In this document: positions 1 to 9,446 of the stretch, in pieces
Layout: every line of letters starts with the position of its first letter
Position numbering within the stretch: the stretch's first letter is position 1
NCBI RefSeq assembly: GCF_018492665.1
Contig: NZ_JAFVME010000014.1
Span: 186,001 to 250,000 of the forward strand
Direction: 5' to 3'
Origin: Pedobacter sp. B4-66
GTDB lineage: Bacteria; Bacteroidota; Bacteroidia; Sphingobacteriales; Sphingobacteriaceae
Length of the DNA stretch: 64,000 nucleotides
The notes under the pieces: generated by a model
The model's input: the letters and a program-made list of their open reading frames with translations, nothing else
Database searches by the model: none
What the model was told of the DNA's origin: nothing
Translations under genes and position numbers: made by a program

Positions 1-1
1 A

Positions 2-520
2 CAATTACAACGTTTAAACACCAGTTACAATAAATGGAGCTTTCTGCCATCCATTTCTGGTTTTATAAATTATAGCTCAAACTATTTAAATAATGATTTC
101 AGCAACCTTTATGATAAGTCCTTTCCAAGTTCTGTATTTGGGTTAAAACTTAGTGTTCCAATTTTTCAGGGAACAAAAAGAATCCAGGAGCTCAAAAAAT
201 CTCAATTACAGGAAAAAAGAATCGACCTTGACCTGTTAAATGCAAAAAGCAGTATCAATACGCAATATGAACAGGCTATGGCTACTTATAAAGCAAATTT
301 GAACGATTGGAAAACAGCAAAATCAAATGTCGACATTTCCAGACAGGTGTACAATACAATTAAACTTCAATACGATGAAGGCATTAAAACCTATTTGGAT
401 CTGATGACATCTGAAACAGATTTGCGAACTGCCCAACTCAATTATTTAAACTCATTATACAGTCTGCTTTCTTCGAAACTAGACGTACAACAGGCATTAG
501 GAACTATCATAGTAAATTAA
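2..520 (+). CDS. TolC family outer membrane efflux protein, C-terminal part (5' end outside window)
   Basis: The frame is open from base 2 to the TAA at 518-520, so only the last 172 residues are present and the true start lies upstream. The sequence has the TolC-type alternation of a beta-strand segment (SVPIFQGTKR, the VPIF-G pattern seen before the second helical hairpin) and long amphipathic helices ending in an LxTAQLNYLNSLY-like repeat. TolC proteins form the outer membrane and periplasmic duct of tripartite efflux pumps. The next two genes encode a periplasmic adaptor (11 bp downstream) and an RND permease, so this is the outer membrane component of that pump. Family assignment is firm; the exported substrate cannot be told. 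Confidence 0.9.
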   Translation, partial: QLQRLNTSYNKWSFLPSISGFINYSSNYLNNDFSNLYDKSFPSSVFGLKLSVPIFQGTKRIQELKKSQLQEKRIDLDLLNAKSSINTQYEQAMATYKANLNDWKTAKSNVDISRQVYNTIKLQYDEGIKTYLDLMTSETDLRTAQLNYLNSLYSLLSSKLDVQQALGTIIVN

Positions 521-531
521 TAAGAACTCAA

Positions 532-1698
532 ATGAATACTACAAACTACATAAAACTCGGCTTCGTAATACTTGGAACTGTTACATTAGCCTCTTGTGGT
601 GGCGATAAAAAAGCTGGTATGCAGCAAGGGCCGCCTCCCCCAACACAGGTAACTAAAGCAACTGTAACTGATCAGGAAGTAATCACTACAGATTCTTACC
701 CTGGAGTGGTAGTTGCTTTAAACGAAGTTGAACTACGTCCGCAGGTTGGTGGTTATATCACTGCTATCTATGTAAAAGATGGGCAGAAAGTAACTAAAGG
801 CCAAAAGCTTTATGAAATTGACCGCACAAAATATATTGCAGCGCACACTGCTGCTAAAGCGAGTGTTGCAGTTGCCAAAGCCAATCGCGATAAAGCAAAA
901 AAGGATGCAGATCGTTATACCAGACTTGCAGAGCAGGATGCCGTTGCCAAACAACGTGTTGATTATGCGTTAACCGATCTGGCAAATGCCGAATCCCAAG
1001 TGGCCTCAGCACAAGCGCAGCTATCATCAGCTGCAAACGATTTACAGCGCTCAATCATTGTATCGCCCTTAACAGGTACAATAGGTATTTCTCAAGTTAA
1101 ATTAGGCGCTTTAGCTTCACCGGGTACAACTTTGTTAAATACAGTTTCCAGCAATAATCCAATAGCGGTTGACATTGCTGTTAACCAGGCCGAGATTCCT
1201 CGTTTTATGCGTTTACAAAAAGACGGATCAGCAGTAAAAGATTCACTCTTCAACGTTCAATTGCAAGATGGTAGCATCTATAAAGGCCAAGGTCACATTA
1301 CAGCTATCGATCGTGCAGTTGATCCTCAAACTGGAACCATCAAAGTAAGAATCAGCTATCCAAATCCTGATGGAAGATTGCTAGCAGGTATGACTGTAAA
1401 TTTAAAGGCACTAAACAAATCTTCAGAACATCAACTGGTAATCCCATACAAAGCTGTTATAGAGCAACTGGGTGAGTTTAACGTATTTGTAGTAGGTGAT
1501 AGTAGTAAAGCTGAACCACGCATCATTAAGCTAGGCAAACAGTTTAATACAAGTGTCGTGGTAAAAAGTGGACTAAAACAAGGGGAAGTAATTGTGGTAG
1601 ACGGGGTGCAAAATGTAAAACCAGGTGCTGTAGTTACCGACGCTCCAGCTGATGCGGCCCCGGGAGCACAACCAGCAGCAGGCGCAGTTAAAAAATAG
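532..1698 (+). CDS. RND efflux periplasmic adaptor (membrane fusion lipoprotein)
   Basis: This 388-residue protein starts with a lipoprotein signal peptide ending in LASC, with Cys22 as the lipidation site. It then has the HlyD/AcrA order: a first biotinyl-lipoyl half (VELRPQVGGYITAIYVKDGQ, about 64-83), an Ala/Lys/Gln-rich coiled-coil hairpin (about 100-165), the second lipoyl half (IIVSPLTGTIG, about 175-185), a beta-barrel domain and a membrane-proximal domain. The tail after about 370 is Ala/Pro rich. Such adaptors link the inner membrane RND pump to TolC. It sits between the TolC gene and the permease gene (19 bp gap), so all three are probably one operon. The substrate is unknown. Confidence 0.95.
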   Translation: MNTTNYIKLGFVILGTVTLASCGGDKKAGMQQGPPPPTQVTKATVTDQEVITTDSYPGVVVALNEVELRPQVGGYITAIYVKDGQKVTKGQKLYEIDRTKYIAAHTAAKASVAVAKANRDKAKKDADRYTRLAEQDAVAKQRVDYALTDLANAESQVASAQAQLSSAANDLQRSIIVSPLTGTIGISQVKLGALASPGTTLLNTVSSNNPIAVDIAVNQAEIPRFMRLQKDGSAVKDSLFNVQLQDGSIYKGQGHITAIDRAVDPQTGTIKVRISYPNPDGRLLAGMTVNLKALNKSSEHQLVIPYKAVIEQLGEFNVFVVGDSSKAEPRIIKLGKQFNTSVVVKSGLKQGEVIVVDGVQNVKPGAVVTDAPADAAPGAQPAAGAVKK

Positions 1699-1717
1699 AT
1701 TTAAAGAATTCAGAGAT

Positions 1718-4700
1718 ATGATATCAGAAGTATTTATAAAGCGACCCATCACGTCTATCGTGATTTCCCTTTTGATTGTTCTGATTGGTACCATTGTGAT
1801 CACCACATTACCGATCAGTCAATACCCAAATATAGCGCCTCCAACTGTTACCGTGAGCGGTACCTATACAGGTGCTGATGCGCAAACCGTAGAACAAACT
1901 GTAACTACGCCAATAGAAAGCCAGATAAATGGTACTCCGGGCATGAAATACCTTTCGTCCAACAGTACTTCGGATGGCCGTTCATCAATAACCGTTACGT
2001 TTGATGTGGGTACAAACATAGATGTTGCTGCCCTAGATGTTCAAAACAGGGTAGGTATTGCAGAACCATCTTTACCAGAGGCTGTAAGGCGTTTAGGTGT
2101 TACCACAAAAAAAGCGAATAACGATATTTTGATGGTGCTTGGCCTTTACTCTCCAAATGGCACATACGATCAGAAATTCCTTTCAAACTATGTGAATTTA
2201 TATGTAAAAGACGCTTTACTAAGGATTAAAGGTGTTGGAGATGTCCAAACATTTGGTCAGCCATTTAGTATGCGTATCTGGTTAGATGCAAATAAATTGG
2301 CAAGGCTAAACCTTACTCCGGCAGACGTTTCGGCTGCAATTGCAGAACAGAACTCAAGAATGCCGGGTGGTACCGTAGGTGGTCCTCCTCAAAATAGCAA
2401 CCAAACTTTCGAGTTCTCGGTAATCCTTGATGGCGACTTGAATACTGAAGAGCAGTTCAGAAATATTGTCGTAAAAACCGGAACCGATGGTTCTGCGGTT
2501 TACCTAAAAGACGTAGCCAGAGTAGAGCTTGGCGAGTTTGCCTATTCAACCAATTCTAAGATAAATGGTAAAGTTTCATCTATGATGGCCATCAACCAAA
2601 CACCTGGTGGTAATGCTGTACAAACAGCCGATGGAATAGACAAAGCCATGGAAGAGCTAAAAAAATCCTTCCCTAAAGATTTGGATTATGTAGTGGCTTA
2701 CGAAACAGTATCGATTGTAAAAGTTTCCATCAACGAGGTTGTTCACACCCTTGTAGAGGCACTTATACTCGTAACGTTGGTGGTATTCTTCTTCCTGCAA
2801 AGCTGGAGGGCAACATTGATTCCAATTCTGGCAATCCCGGTATCCATCATTGGTACATTCATCTTCTTTACCCTTTTCGGGTTCACGATCAACACACTTA
2901 CCATGTTTGGTTTCGTACTGGCCATTGGTATTGTGGTGGATGATGCGATTGTTGTGGTAGAGGCTGTGCAGCATTACATGGATCACGATGGGCTTTCGGC
3001 TCCTGATGCAACACGCAGGGCGATGAAAGACATCACTGCTCCCGTAATTGCCATTGCCTTAATACTTGCAGCCGTGTTTATTCCAGTTGGATTTATACCC
3101 GGTATGGTTGGGCTCTTGTATCAACAATTTGCCATTACCATTGCGGTTTCAGTATTAATCTCGGCGTTTATTGCCTTATCATTAACACCAGCTTTGTGTT
3201 CATTGTTACTTACACCAATGAACCTGAACAAAGATTCAAGAGGACTAAACAAATTCTTCTTTAAATTCAACATATGGTTTGCGGGTGTAACCAGCAGATA
3301 TTCAAACGGAGTAAAATGGTGTTTAAAAAAGGCGCCTTTAATGGTGGTTATCCTAATCTGTCTTTATGTAGGAACCGTTGGCTTATTTGCTAAAAAACCA
3401 TCAGGTTTCATACCGAATGAGGATGCAGGAGTATTCTTGATGGGTGTTACTTTACCTGAAGGAGCTTCGGCAGCTCGTACCGATGCAGTAATCAAAAGAA
3501 TTACAGAAACCATTCTGAAAAAATATCCTGAAGTAAAAAATGTAACCTCAATCGGTGGTATCAACATCCTGAACAGATCGTTTAAATCTAACGCTGCCAC
3601 ATTCTTTGTGCAGTTAAAAGATTGGGACGACAGGCCGGGTGATGTGGCAACAACCATTGCAAACATTTCTCAGGAATTTAGAGGTGATAAAGAAGGTAGC
3701 GTAATTGCTGTTGCCCCACCTCCCATTCCAGGACTAGGTATTAGTGGCGGTTTCTCCCTACAAATTCAGGAAAAACAAACAGGTGATATAAAAGTATTTG
3801 AGGCCAACGTAGGAAAGTTTCTTATGGCAGCTAATCAGCGACCTGAAATTGCAATGGCCTATACCCTGTTTAATGCGCGAACTCCAAATTACCAAGTTAA
3901 CGTTGATCGTGATCAGGCTAAGAAAATGGGCGTTTCAATAGGCACAGTTTACAGCACCATTTCTGCATACCTTGGAAGTAGCTACGTAAATGACTTTACC
4001 AAATATGGACGAAACTTCCGTGTGGTAACCCAGGCCGATACTAATTTTAGAAAAGGTATTGAGGATCTCAACAGTCTGTATGTTAAAAATGCATCAGGCG
4101 TATCAGTTCCATTAAGTTCAATAGTTAGTTATAATGTAGTAGAAAAAGCTTCCATTATTAACCACTTTAACCTCTTCAGATCTATCGAAGTAACAGGCTC
4201 TGCAAAACCTGGCTTTAGTTCTGGCGATGCCCTTAAAGCAATGGAAGAGGTAGCCGAACAAACCTTACCGGCAAATTATTCTTATAATTTCTCAGGCATA
4301 AGTTTGGAAGAAAAAGAAGCTGGTAATAGTACCACATTAATCTTTGCCCTGATTATTGTCTTTGTATTCTTGCTATTGGCATCATTGTATGAAAGTTGGT
4401 CTGTTCCATTCTCAATCCTCTTTGCTGTACCACTCGGTTTGTTTGGAGCGATTCTGGCATTGACATTCTTACCAAAGCTCGATAATAACATTTACGCTCA
4501 GGTAGGTTTAATTACGCTGATTGGTCTTTCTGCAAAAAATGCGATTCTGATTGTCGAATTTGCTAAAGAACGTGTGGATTGGGGGATGGAGCTTATTGCA
4601 GCAACTATTGAAGCGGTAAAACTTCGTTTACGTCCGATTATCATGACATCACTGGCCTTCATATTAGGTGTAATTCCATTGATTTTATCTCATGGTGCAG

Positions 4701-4891
4701 GTGCTGTATCGAGGATGACTATCGGCTGGACAGTTGCCGCGGGTATGTTATCGGCAACCATCCTTGCCATATTTATTGTTCCGGTACTATTTGTATTGAT
4801 AACCCGATTTGCTTATGGTAAAAAGAAACTTGCCGAATTGCAGGCTTCTTACAAACCAGAAGATCATAAAAACACTTTACATGCTGATTAA
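1718..4891 (+). CDS. RND multidrug efflux permease (HAE1/AcrB type)
   Basis: This 1057-residue inner membrane pump starts MISEVFIKRPI, the usual N-terminus of HAE1 RND pumps. The reading frame also stays open upstream to 1652 inside the adaptor gene, but that extension does not fit the family and was dropped. There are two homologous halves, each with a large periplasmic loop (porter and docking domains) and six expected membrane spans. TM4 carries the proton-relay pattern GIVVDDAIVVVEAV (about residue 405-418). Length matches AcrB-like proteins. The pump is driven by proton import and probably exports amphiphilic drugs or related compounds. It is the last gene of the TolC-adaptor-pump operon and is followed by a strong terminator. 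Confidence 0.95.
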   Translation: MISEVFIKRPITSIVISLLIVLIGTIVITTLPISQYPNIAPPTVTVSGTYTGADAQTVEQTVTTPIESQINGTPGMKYLSSNSTSDGRSSITVTFDVGTNIDVAALDVQNRVGIAEPSLPEAVRRLGVTTKKANNDILMVLGLYSPNGTYDQKFLSNYVNLYVKDALLRIKGVGDVQTFGQPFSMRIWLDANKLARLNLTPADVSAAIAEQNSRMPGGTVGGPPQNSNQTFEFSVILDGDLNTEEQFRNIVVKTGTDGSAVYLKDVARVELGEFAYSTNSKINGKVSSMMAINQTPGGNAVQTADGIDKAMEELKKSFPKDLDYVVAYETVSIVKVSINEVVHTLVEALILVTLVVFFFLQSWRATLIPILAIPVSIIGTFIFFTLFGFTINTLTMFGFVLAIGIVVDDAIVVVEAVQHYMDHDGLSAPDATRRAMKDITAPVIAIALILAAVFIPVGFIPGMVGLLYQQFAITIAVSVLISAFIALSLTPALCSLLLTPMNLNKDSRGLNKFFFKFNIWFAGVTSRYSNGVKWCLKKAPLMVVILICLYVGTVGLFAKKPSGFIPNEDAGVFLMGVTLPEGASAARTDAVIKRITETILKKYPEVKNVTSIGGINILNRSFKSNAATFFVQLKDWDDRPGDVATTIANISQEFRGDKEGSVIAVAPPPIPGLGISGGFSLQIQEKQTGDIKVFEANVGKFLMAANQRPEIAMAYTLFNARTPNYQVNVDRDQAKKMGVSIGTVYSTISAYLGSSYVNDFTKYGRNFRVVTQADTNFRKGIEDLNSLYVKNASGVSVPLSSIVSYNVVEKASIINHFNLFRSIEVTGSAKPGFSSGDALKAMEEVAEQTLPANYSYNFSGISLEEKEAGNSTTLIFALIIVFVFLLLASLYESWSVPFSILFAVPLGLFGAILALTFLPKLDNNIYAQVGLITLIGLSAKNAILIVEFAKERVDWGMELIAATIEAVKLRLRPIIMTSLAFILGVIPLILSHGAGAVSRMTIGWTVAAGMLSATILAIFIVPVLFVLITRFAYGKKKLAELQASYKPEDHKNTLHAD

Positions 4892-4910
4892 GCATTAAAG
4901 AGTAAGGTTT

Positions 4911-4954
4911 AAATACAGAAAAAGCCAGCCCAAGGGTTGGCTTTTTCTGTATTT
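4911..4954 (+). terminator. Rho-independent terminator after first RND operon
   Basis: A 21-bp stem (4911-4931 paired with 4934-4954, one G-U wobble) with a 2-nt loop. The centre is GC rich (GCCAGCCC / GGGTTGGC) and the 3' arm holds a run of five T. It begins 19 bp after the permease stop. Confidence 0.9.
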
Positions 4955-5028
4955 ATGCATTTGATGCTGAAAGTATTTTATTACATTACCTATCTGTTTA
5001 ATCAGCAGCCTAATGGTTTAGTTTTATC

Positions 5029-6351
5029 ATGCAAAAATCAACTCTATTAAAAACCCTATTTAGCATCGCAAGTCTCACCTTTGCATCGTTGCAATATGCA
5101 TCTGCCCAGCAAAAACCCAACATCATATTTGTGCTAACAGACGATATGGGTTATGCCGATTTGGGCTGTTATGGCAATCCGGTTATTGAAACTCCTTTTT
5201 TGGATCAGATAGCTGCTAAAGGGATTAAAGCGACTAATTTTGCATTGGCTTCTCCAACTTGTTCTCCATCACGCGCGGCTTTCTTAACAGGTCGCTACCC
5301 TACCAGATATAACATCCCCGCACCTTTATCGCCGGGTGACAAGCAAGGCTTGCCTGCTTCTGAACTTACACTGGCAGAAATATTAAAAACAGGTGGCTAC
5401 AAAACAAACATGATTGGCAAATGGCATTTGGGCGATCAAAAAACCAACTTGCCAATGGAACAGGGATTTGACAACTATTATGGATTATTATATAGTCACG
5501 ATTACCGCAGCCCTTACGTAAAAACCGATACAACTATTAAACTATATCGGAACTATAAACCCGAAATTTTTCAACCAGCCGACAGCTCTCTGACCTCATT
5601 GTACAACAATGAAGCAGTAAAGTATATCAAAAAACAAAAAAAGGGAGCGCCTTTCTTTTTATACCTCGCTTACAACATGCCTCATCTACCGGTGTATTTT
5701 GCCGCCCACAAAAAGAACAGTGATTTAAAACATGGCGGAGAACTTGGATATGTTATTAATGAAATGGACAGAGGCTTAAGTCAAATTTGGAAAACTTTAG
5801 AGCAACAAGGTCTAGCTGAAAACACCATCTTCATTTTTACCAGCGATAACGGCCCATGGACTAATTATCCAGAAAGGATGGCTGGCGATGGCAAAACCCG
5901 TCAGAATCATGCCGGATTTGCCGGGGTATTTCGTGGTAGCAAAGCAACCACTTACGAAGGCGGCACAAGGGTTCCGTTTATTTTATATTGGAAAGGACAT
6001 ACACAAGCACAGGTTCAAAAACAAGTTTTTACAAGCGTTGATATATTACCTACCCTGGCCGAATGGAGTGGCACTAAACTACCTGCCAACCTTAAGCTAG
6101 ATGGAGAGTCGGTAGCACCTTTATTCACAAAAAAGAATGCTGTGTTTCAGCATCAACCGATTTACTATGTGCATTACGGTGTCCCGGAAGTAGCCCGTAT
6201 TGGAGACTGGAAACTTAGAAGAACCAAAGAAAGCGGTATAGAACTATTTAATCTGGCAGAAGATCCTGCAGAAAGGGTAAATCTAAATGATGATTATCCT
6301 GATGAAGCCAAAAAGCTATTGAAAATACTAGACAACTATCCTAACAAGTAA
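5029..6351 (+). CDS. Secreted sulfatase (arylsulfatase family)
   Basis: This 440-residue protein has a Sec signal peptide (about residues 1-27, cleavage after YASAQ). The mature part opens with NIIFVLTDDMGYADLGCYG, whose Asp pair (38-39) is the calcium site of sulfatases. The signature CSPSRAAFLTGR begins at Cys78, the residue converted to formylglycine in type I sulfatases. Further family motifs are GKWHLG and TSDNGPW. Sulfatases hydrolyse sulfate esters, often on polysaccharides, in the periplasm or outside the cell. The formylglycine-generating enzyme is not in this window, and no polysaccharide utilisation genes adjoin, so the substrate is unknown. The gene stands alone between a terminator and a convergent gene. 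Confidence 0.93.
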   Translation: MQKSTLLKTLFSIASLTFASLQYASAQQKPNIIFVLTDDMGYADLGCYGNPVIETPFLDQIAAKGIKATNFALASPTCSPSRAAFLTGRYPTRYNIPAPLSPGDKQGLPASELTLAEILKTGGYKTNMIGKWHLGDQKTNLPMEQGFDNYYGLLYSHDYRSPYVKTDTTIKLYRNYKPEIFQPADSSLTSLYNNEAVKYIKKQKKGAPFFLYLAYNMPHLPVYFAAHKKNSDLKHGGELGYVINEMDRGLSQIWKTLEQQGLAENTIFIFTSDNGPWTNYPERMAGDGKTRQNHAGFAGVFRGSKATTYEGGTRVPFILYWKGHTQAQVQKQVFTSVDILPTLAEWSGTKLPANLKLDGESVAPLFTKKNAVFQHQPIYYVHYGVPEVARIGDWKLRRTKESGIELFNLAEDPAERVNLNDDYPDEAKKLLKILDNYPNK

Positions 6352-6352
6352 A

Positions 6353-6377
6353 GAGGGTGTCTTTTTAGGACACCCTC
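6353..6377 (+). terminator. Hairpin terminator between convergent genes
   Basis: A perfect 9-bp stem GAGGGTGTC (6353-6361) and GACACCCTC (6369-6377) with a 7-nt loop starts 2 bases after the sulfatase stop. A short T-run (6383-6387) follows a few bases later, so termination for the sulfatase gene is likely; it may also serve the opposite gene ending at 6386. Confidence 0.7.
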
Positions 6378-6385
6378 AATAGTTT

Positions 6386-7225
6386 TTAAAGCGAATTTAA
6401 CTTCTCACTAAGTAGTCGGGTTACTTCGTTGAAATAACGTTTACGTCCGTAGCCCATTACCCAGCGGATGCCTCCTACTGCGTTGGTAATAAAAACTTCT
6501 TCAGCTTCTTTTAATACTTCCGGGTTTATTTGCGCCTGTATTAATGGGATATCATTGGCTTTAGCAATATTCATTACCACATTTCTCATTACTCCTGCAA
6601 TGCAACCTTCTGATAATGCCGGGGTATAAATCTGTTTATTATAAACAACAAAAACATTTGAGCTGATGCTTTCACACAAAAAACCATTTTGGTTTAAAAT
6701 AAAAGCTTCATCGAGATTGTATTGTTTTTTATATAGTCCTGCCATTACATAAAGTAATGAATTGCAAGTTTTATAATTCGAAAGCTTATCAACAGACTTT
6801 GTCAATTCGTCAAAAACATCAACAATTAGTCCCTTTTTATTCAGCTCATAAGTGCTTTCAGTTAATGGTGATGCTTCTAATACATATCCAGATTTGTTAC
6901 TGTTTGGCGTGTACAACCCATCGCCTGCGCGATAAACCGACAACCTGAACCTAACGTTATCTTTAAGCTTATTTTTTTTACAAAGTTCAGCCGTTTTTTG
7001 TTTCAGGAAATATTCATCAAGCAAATTGCCCCCTTCAATTTTAAGGGCTTTCATTCCGGCGCTTAACCTATCTGCATGCAATTCGGCAAATTTAAGCTTG
7101 CCATTGTTCATTCGCATAGATTCAAACAGGCCGTCGCCATATCTAAAACCGCGATTATCGGCACTTAAAATTGGATGATTTTTTAATATAAATTCGTCGT
7201 TATGTAAAATGTATTCTTGCTGCAT
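6386..7225 (-). CDS. pabC: Class IV aminotransferase, probable aminodeoxychorismate lyase
   Basis: This 279-residue protein belongs to the PLP fold-type IV family (D-amino acid and branched-chain aminotransferases, 4-amino-4-deoxychorismate lyase). Recognisable parts are NRGFRYGDGLFESMR near residues 24-38, the catalytic Lys152 in SNYKTCNSLLY, and Glu185 in LCESISSNVFVV, which contacts the PLP ring nitrogen. Length fits PabC, and a pabB gene lies in the same window (22589-23844), so PabC is the favoured role: it would release pyruvate from aminodeoxychorismate to give p-aminobenzoate for folate. A branched-chain or D-amino acid aminotransferase cannot be excluded from sequence alone. Its start directly abuts the stop of the pseudouridine synthase gene, which indicates co-transcription. 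Confidence 0.75.
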   Translation of the reverse strand: MQQEYILHNDEFILKNHPILSADNRGFRYGDGLFESMRMNNGKLKFAELHADRLSAGMKALKIEGGNLLDEYFLKQKTAELCKKNKLKDNVRFRLSVYRAGDGLYTPNSNKSGYVLEASPLTESTYELNKKGLIVDVFDELTKSVDKLSNYKTCNSLLYVMAGLYKKQYNLDEAFILNQNGFLCESISSNVFVVYNKQIYTPALSEGCIAGVMRNVVMNIAKANDIPLIQAQINPEVLKEAEEVFITNAVGGIRWVMGYGRKRYFNEVTRLLSEKLNSL

Positions 7226-8257
7226 TTATTGAGGCTGTACGATATAGTTTCTCCATTTATTTAGGGCTGTATCGAAATCGGTTGGCAAAGGTGCTTCAAA
7301 TTCCATATACTTTTTAGTAGTTGGATGAATAAAACCTAAAGTTTGTGCATGTAATGCCTGACGAGGTAAAATATTGAAACAGTTTTGTACAAACTGCTTG
7401 TACTTATTAAAAGTAGTTCCTTTCAATATTTTATCGCCACCATAGTTTACATCATTAAATAATGCATGCCCTATATGTTGCATATGTGCCCTGATTTGAT
7501 GTGTTCTTCCGGTTTCAAGCTGACAACTGATTAGTGTTACATATCCTAAACGCTCTAAAATGCTATAATGTGTTACAGACCACTTGCCTTTTTCTTCATC
7601 GTCGTAAACATCCATCACAATCCTGTTTTTAGCACTGCGGCCAATATAACCGGTAACTGTGCCATCCTGCTCTATATCGCCCCAGGCCAAAGCCACATAC
7701 TTACGGGTAATGCTATGATCAAAAAATTGTTTGGCAAGCTTGGTCATCGTTATCTCGTTTTTGCTAATCAGTAGCAAACCAGATGTATCTTTATCAATAC
7801 GGTGTACCAAACCTGGTCTGCCTTCATTACCCGGCAATTGTGGCAATTGTTCAAAATGGAAAGCAAGGGCGTTTACCAGGGTACCGGTATAATTATTATA
7901 TCCAGGATGCACTACCATACCTGCCGGCTTATTTACCACTAAAAGATCGTCGTCCTCATAAACAATATCTAAAGGAATATCTTCAGGATAAACTTCAGTA
8001 TCTCTAGGTGGATGAGGAAACACAACTGATATTTCATCGGCAGGCTTTACCTTATAACTTGGTTTTATTGTTTTTTGATTAACTAAAACATTTCCGGCGT
8101 CTATTGCGTTTTGGATGCGATTTCGGGAGGCGTTCTCTACCCTGTGCATTAAAAACTTATCAATGCGCAATAAAGACTGTCCTTTATCAACAACAATGTT
8201 TAAATGTTCGTACAGATCCTGCTCTTCTAATTCTTGCCCGCTATTGTTGTTTTCCAT
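7226..8257 (-). CDS. rluD: RluD-family 23S rRNA pseudouridine synthase
   Basis: The 343-residue protein has an N-terminal S4 RNA-binding domain (about 25-80, LLRIDKFLMHRVENASRNRIQ) and a RluA/RluD-type catalytic domain. The catalytic motif HRIDKDTSG spans 152-160 with the nucleophilic Asp155. The family motif GRTHQIRAHMQHIGHAL is also present. RluD converts uridines in helix 69 of 23S rRNA to pseudouridine; assignment to RluD rather than RluC rests on the S4 domain and overall likeness. It is the first gene of a two-gene unit with the downstream class IV aminotransferase gene, which begins at the next base after its stop codon. A minus-strand -7 element lies 94 bp upstream. Confidence 0.88.
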   Translation of the reverse strand: MENNNSGQELEEQDLYEHLNIVVDKGQSLLRIDKFLMHRVENASRNRIQNAIDAGNVLVNQKTIKPSYKVKPADEISVVFPHPPRDTEVYPEDIPLDIVYEDDDLLVVNKPAGMVVHPGYNNYTGTLVNALAFHFEQLPQLPGNEGRPGLVHRIDKDTSGLLLISKNEITMTKLAKQFFDHSITRKYVALAWGDIEQDGTVTGYIGRSAKNRIVMDVYDDEEKGKWSVTHYSILERLGYVTLISCQLETGRTHQIRAHMQHIGHALFNDVNYGGDKILKGTTFNKYKQFVQNCFNILPRQALHAQTLGFIHPTTKKYMEFEAPLPTDFDTALNKWRNYIVQPQ

Positions 8258-8350
8258 TAAAATTGTGTTTTATTTCTGTTAATTAATCATTAAAAGCACA
8301 TTCAGTAACCTGTTATTATTACATTTCAGGCTTCTGGCGATTTCGTTCTG

Positions 8351-8358
8351 CAAAACTA
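8351..8358 (-). promoter_or_regulatory. -7 element for the rluD-like gene
   Basis: CAAAACTA on the plus strand is TAGTTTTG on the minus strand, a full match to the Bacteroidota -7 consensus TAnnTTTG. No clear -33 TTG lies at the expected distance. Transcription would start near 8345, giving a leader of about 85-90 nt. Confidence 0.45.
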
Positions 8359-8545
8359 ATCTTTAGCTTCAATATATTTAGAAAAGAAATTGGCCTATTA
8401 TTTGTTCCAAGCTTGGCTCATACCAAATAATCATGTCTATGAAAAATTTTACTCAAAATTTAAAAGTAATTCTTAACTTTTTCCCTTATTTAATTAAAAA
8501 GATCTATTTCAAGCATTAATTAGCAATGCTTAAATAAAGGGTATT

Positions 8546-8553
8546 TATATTTG
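8546..8553 (+). promoter_or_regulatory. -7 element directly before the desulfhydrase-like gene
   Basis: TATATTTG matches TAnnTTTG and ends only 4 bases before the ATG at 8558, so the mRNA would be leaderless or nearly so. The -33 position is not convincing. Confidence 0.4.
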
Positions 8554-8557
8554 TACA

Positions 8558-9430
8558 ATGTTTACAGATATTTATAGTCCTATACATCAATTAAAGCACC
8601 TTACCAGAAACCATGTATTGGTAAAAAGAGATGATTTAATTGACCCATATATTTCAGGAAATAAATGGCGCAAACTCAAATACATATTAAAAGACGTTCA
8701 GAAAAAGAATAAAAATCACATTGTTACTTTTGGTGGTGCATTTTCTAATCACCTGGTAGCAACTGCATCTGCTTGTGCCAGGGCAAGCCTAAAAAGCACC
8801 GCATTTGTACGTGGCGAAGAAGTGAGCAACGAAATGCTTTTACTTTGCAAACTGTTTGGGATGAATTTAATTTTTACCAGCAGAGATAGTTACAAAAACA
8901 AAACACTTCTATTTGAAAACCATTTCGGATCTGATCCACAAGCTTATTTTGTTGATGAGGGTGGCGCAGGTGCCGAAGCCGTAAGAGGCTGCGCAGAAAT
9001 CATTGCCGAACTACCTCAGGACATAGATCACTTGTTTTGCGCAGCCGGAACGGGAACAACCGCAGCCGGATTATTGAAAGGTATCCATCAGCGTAAGCTA
9101 AAAACTCAACTCCATGTTGTACCCGTGTTAAAAGGTGGCGATTTCATTGCTGATGAAATCTATAAACATACAGGAAACGTTGATCAACTGGTAATGCATA
9201 CGGATTATCATTTTGGTGGATATGCCAAAACTCCTCCTACTTTAATTGAATACATCAAAAAATTTGTAGCTGCCGAGGGTATGCTAATCGATCCGGTATA
9301 TACTTCGAAAATGTTCTTTGCAATTGATGACCTGAACGCGAACAACTACTTTAATAAAGAAGACAAAATAGTTGCCCTTCATACCGGCGGTTTACTGGGA
9401 ATCTGGGGGATGAAAGACAAGTTTTTTTAA
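8558..9430 (+). CDS. D-cysteine desulfhydrase / ACC deaminase family PLP enzyme
   Basis: The 290-residue protein is a fold-type II PLP enzyme. VKRDDLIDPYISGNKWRKLK (22-41) holds the PLP lysine, Lys36, in the GNKWRKL motif. TFGGAFSNHLVATA matches the substrate-binding GxxSNH motif, and the phosphate-binding loop appears as CAAGTGTTAAGLLKG. Relatives split D-cysteine to pyruvate, sulfide and ammonia or deaminate 1-aminocyclopropane-1-carboxylate; which of these applies cannot be told here. It is slightly shorter than E. coli DcyD. The start at 8558 keeps all conserved N-terminal residues. It stands as a single gene, 66 bp before the ArsR gene, whose promoter is separate. Confidence 0.85.
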   Translation: MFTDIYSPIHQLKHLTRNHVLVKRDDLIDPYISGNKWRKLKYILKDVQKKNKNHIVTFGGAFSNHLVATASACARASLKSTAFVRGEEVSNEMLLLCKLFGMNLIFTSRDSYKNKTLLFENHFGSDPQAYFVDEGGAGAEAVRGCAEIIAELPQDIDHLFCAAGTGTTAAGLLKGIHQRKLKTQLHVVPVLKGGDFIADEIYKHTGNVDQLVMHTDYHFGGYAKTPPTLIEYIKKFVAAEGMLIDPVYTSKMFFAIDDLNANNYFNKEDKIVALHTGGLLGIWGMKDKFF

Positions 9431-9446
9431 AAAAAATGCAGAAACA

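Larger units (their letters stand above)
8258..8557. other. Divergent intergenic region of 300 bp
   Basis: AT-rich spacer between the rluD-like gene (leftward) and the desulfhydrase-like gene (rightward). It holds a minus-strand -7 element at 8351-8358, a plus-strand -7 element at 8546-8553, and a 7-bp inverted repeat AAGCATT/AATGCTT (8511-8517, 8525-8531). I see no RNA gene or credible small ORF in it. Confidence 0.6.

Noticed and set aside
1652..1717. N-terminal extension of the first RND permease frame
   Set aside because: The extension lies inside the adaptor gene and does not fit the standard N-terminus of HAE1 pumps; ATG 1718 was used.
733..1806. Minus-strand frames inside the RND genes and similar antisense frames elsewhere
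   Set aside because: They are shadows of strong genes on the other strand, with no homology, promoter or start context of their own.
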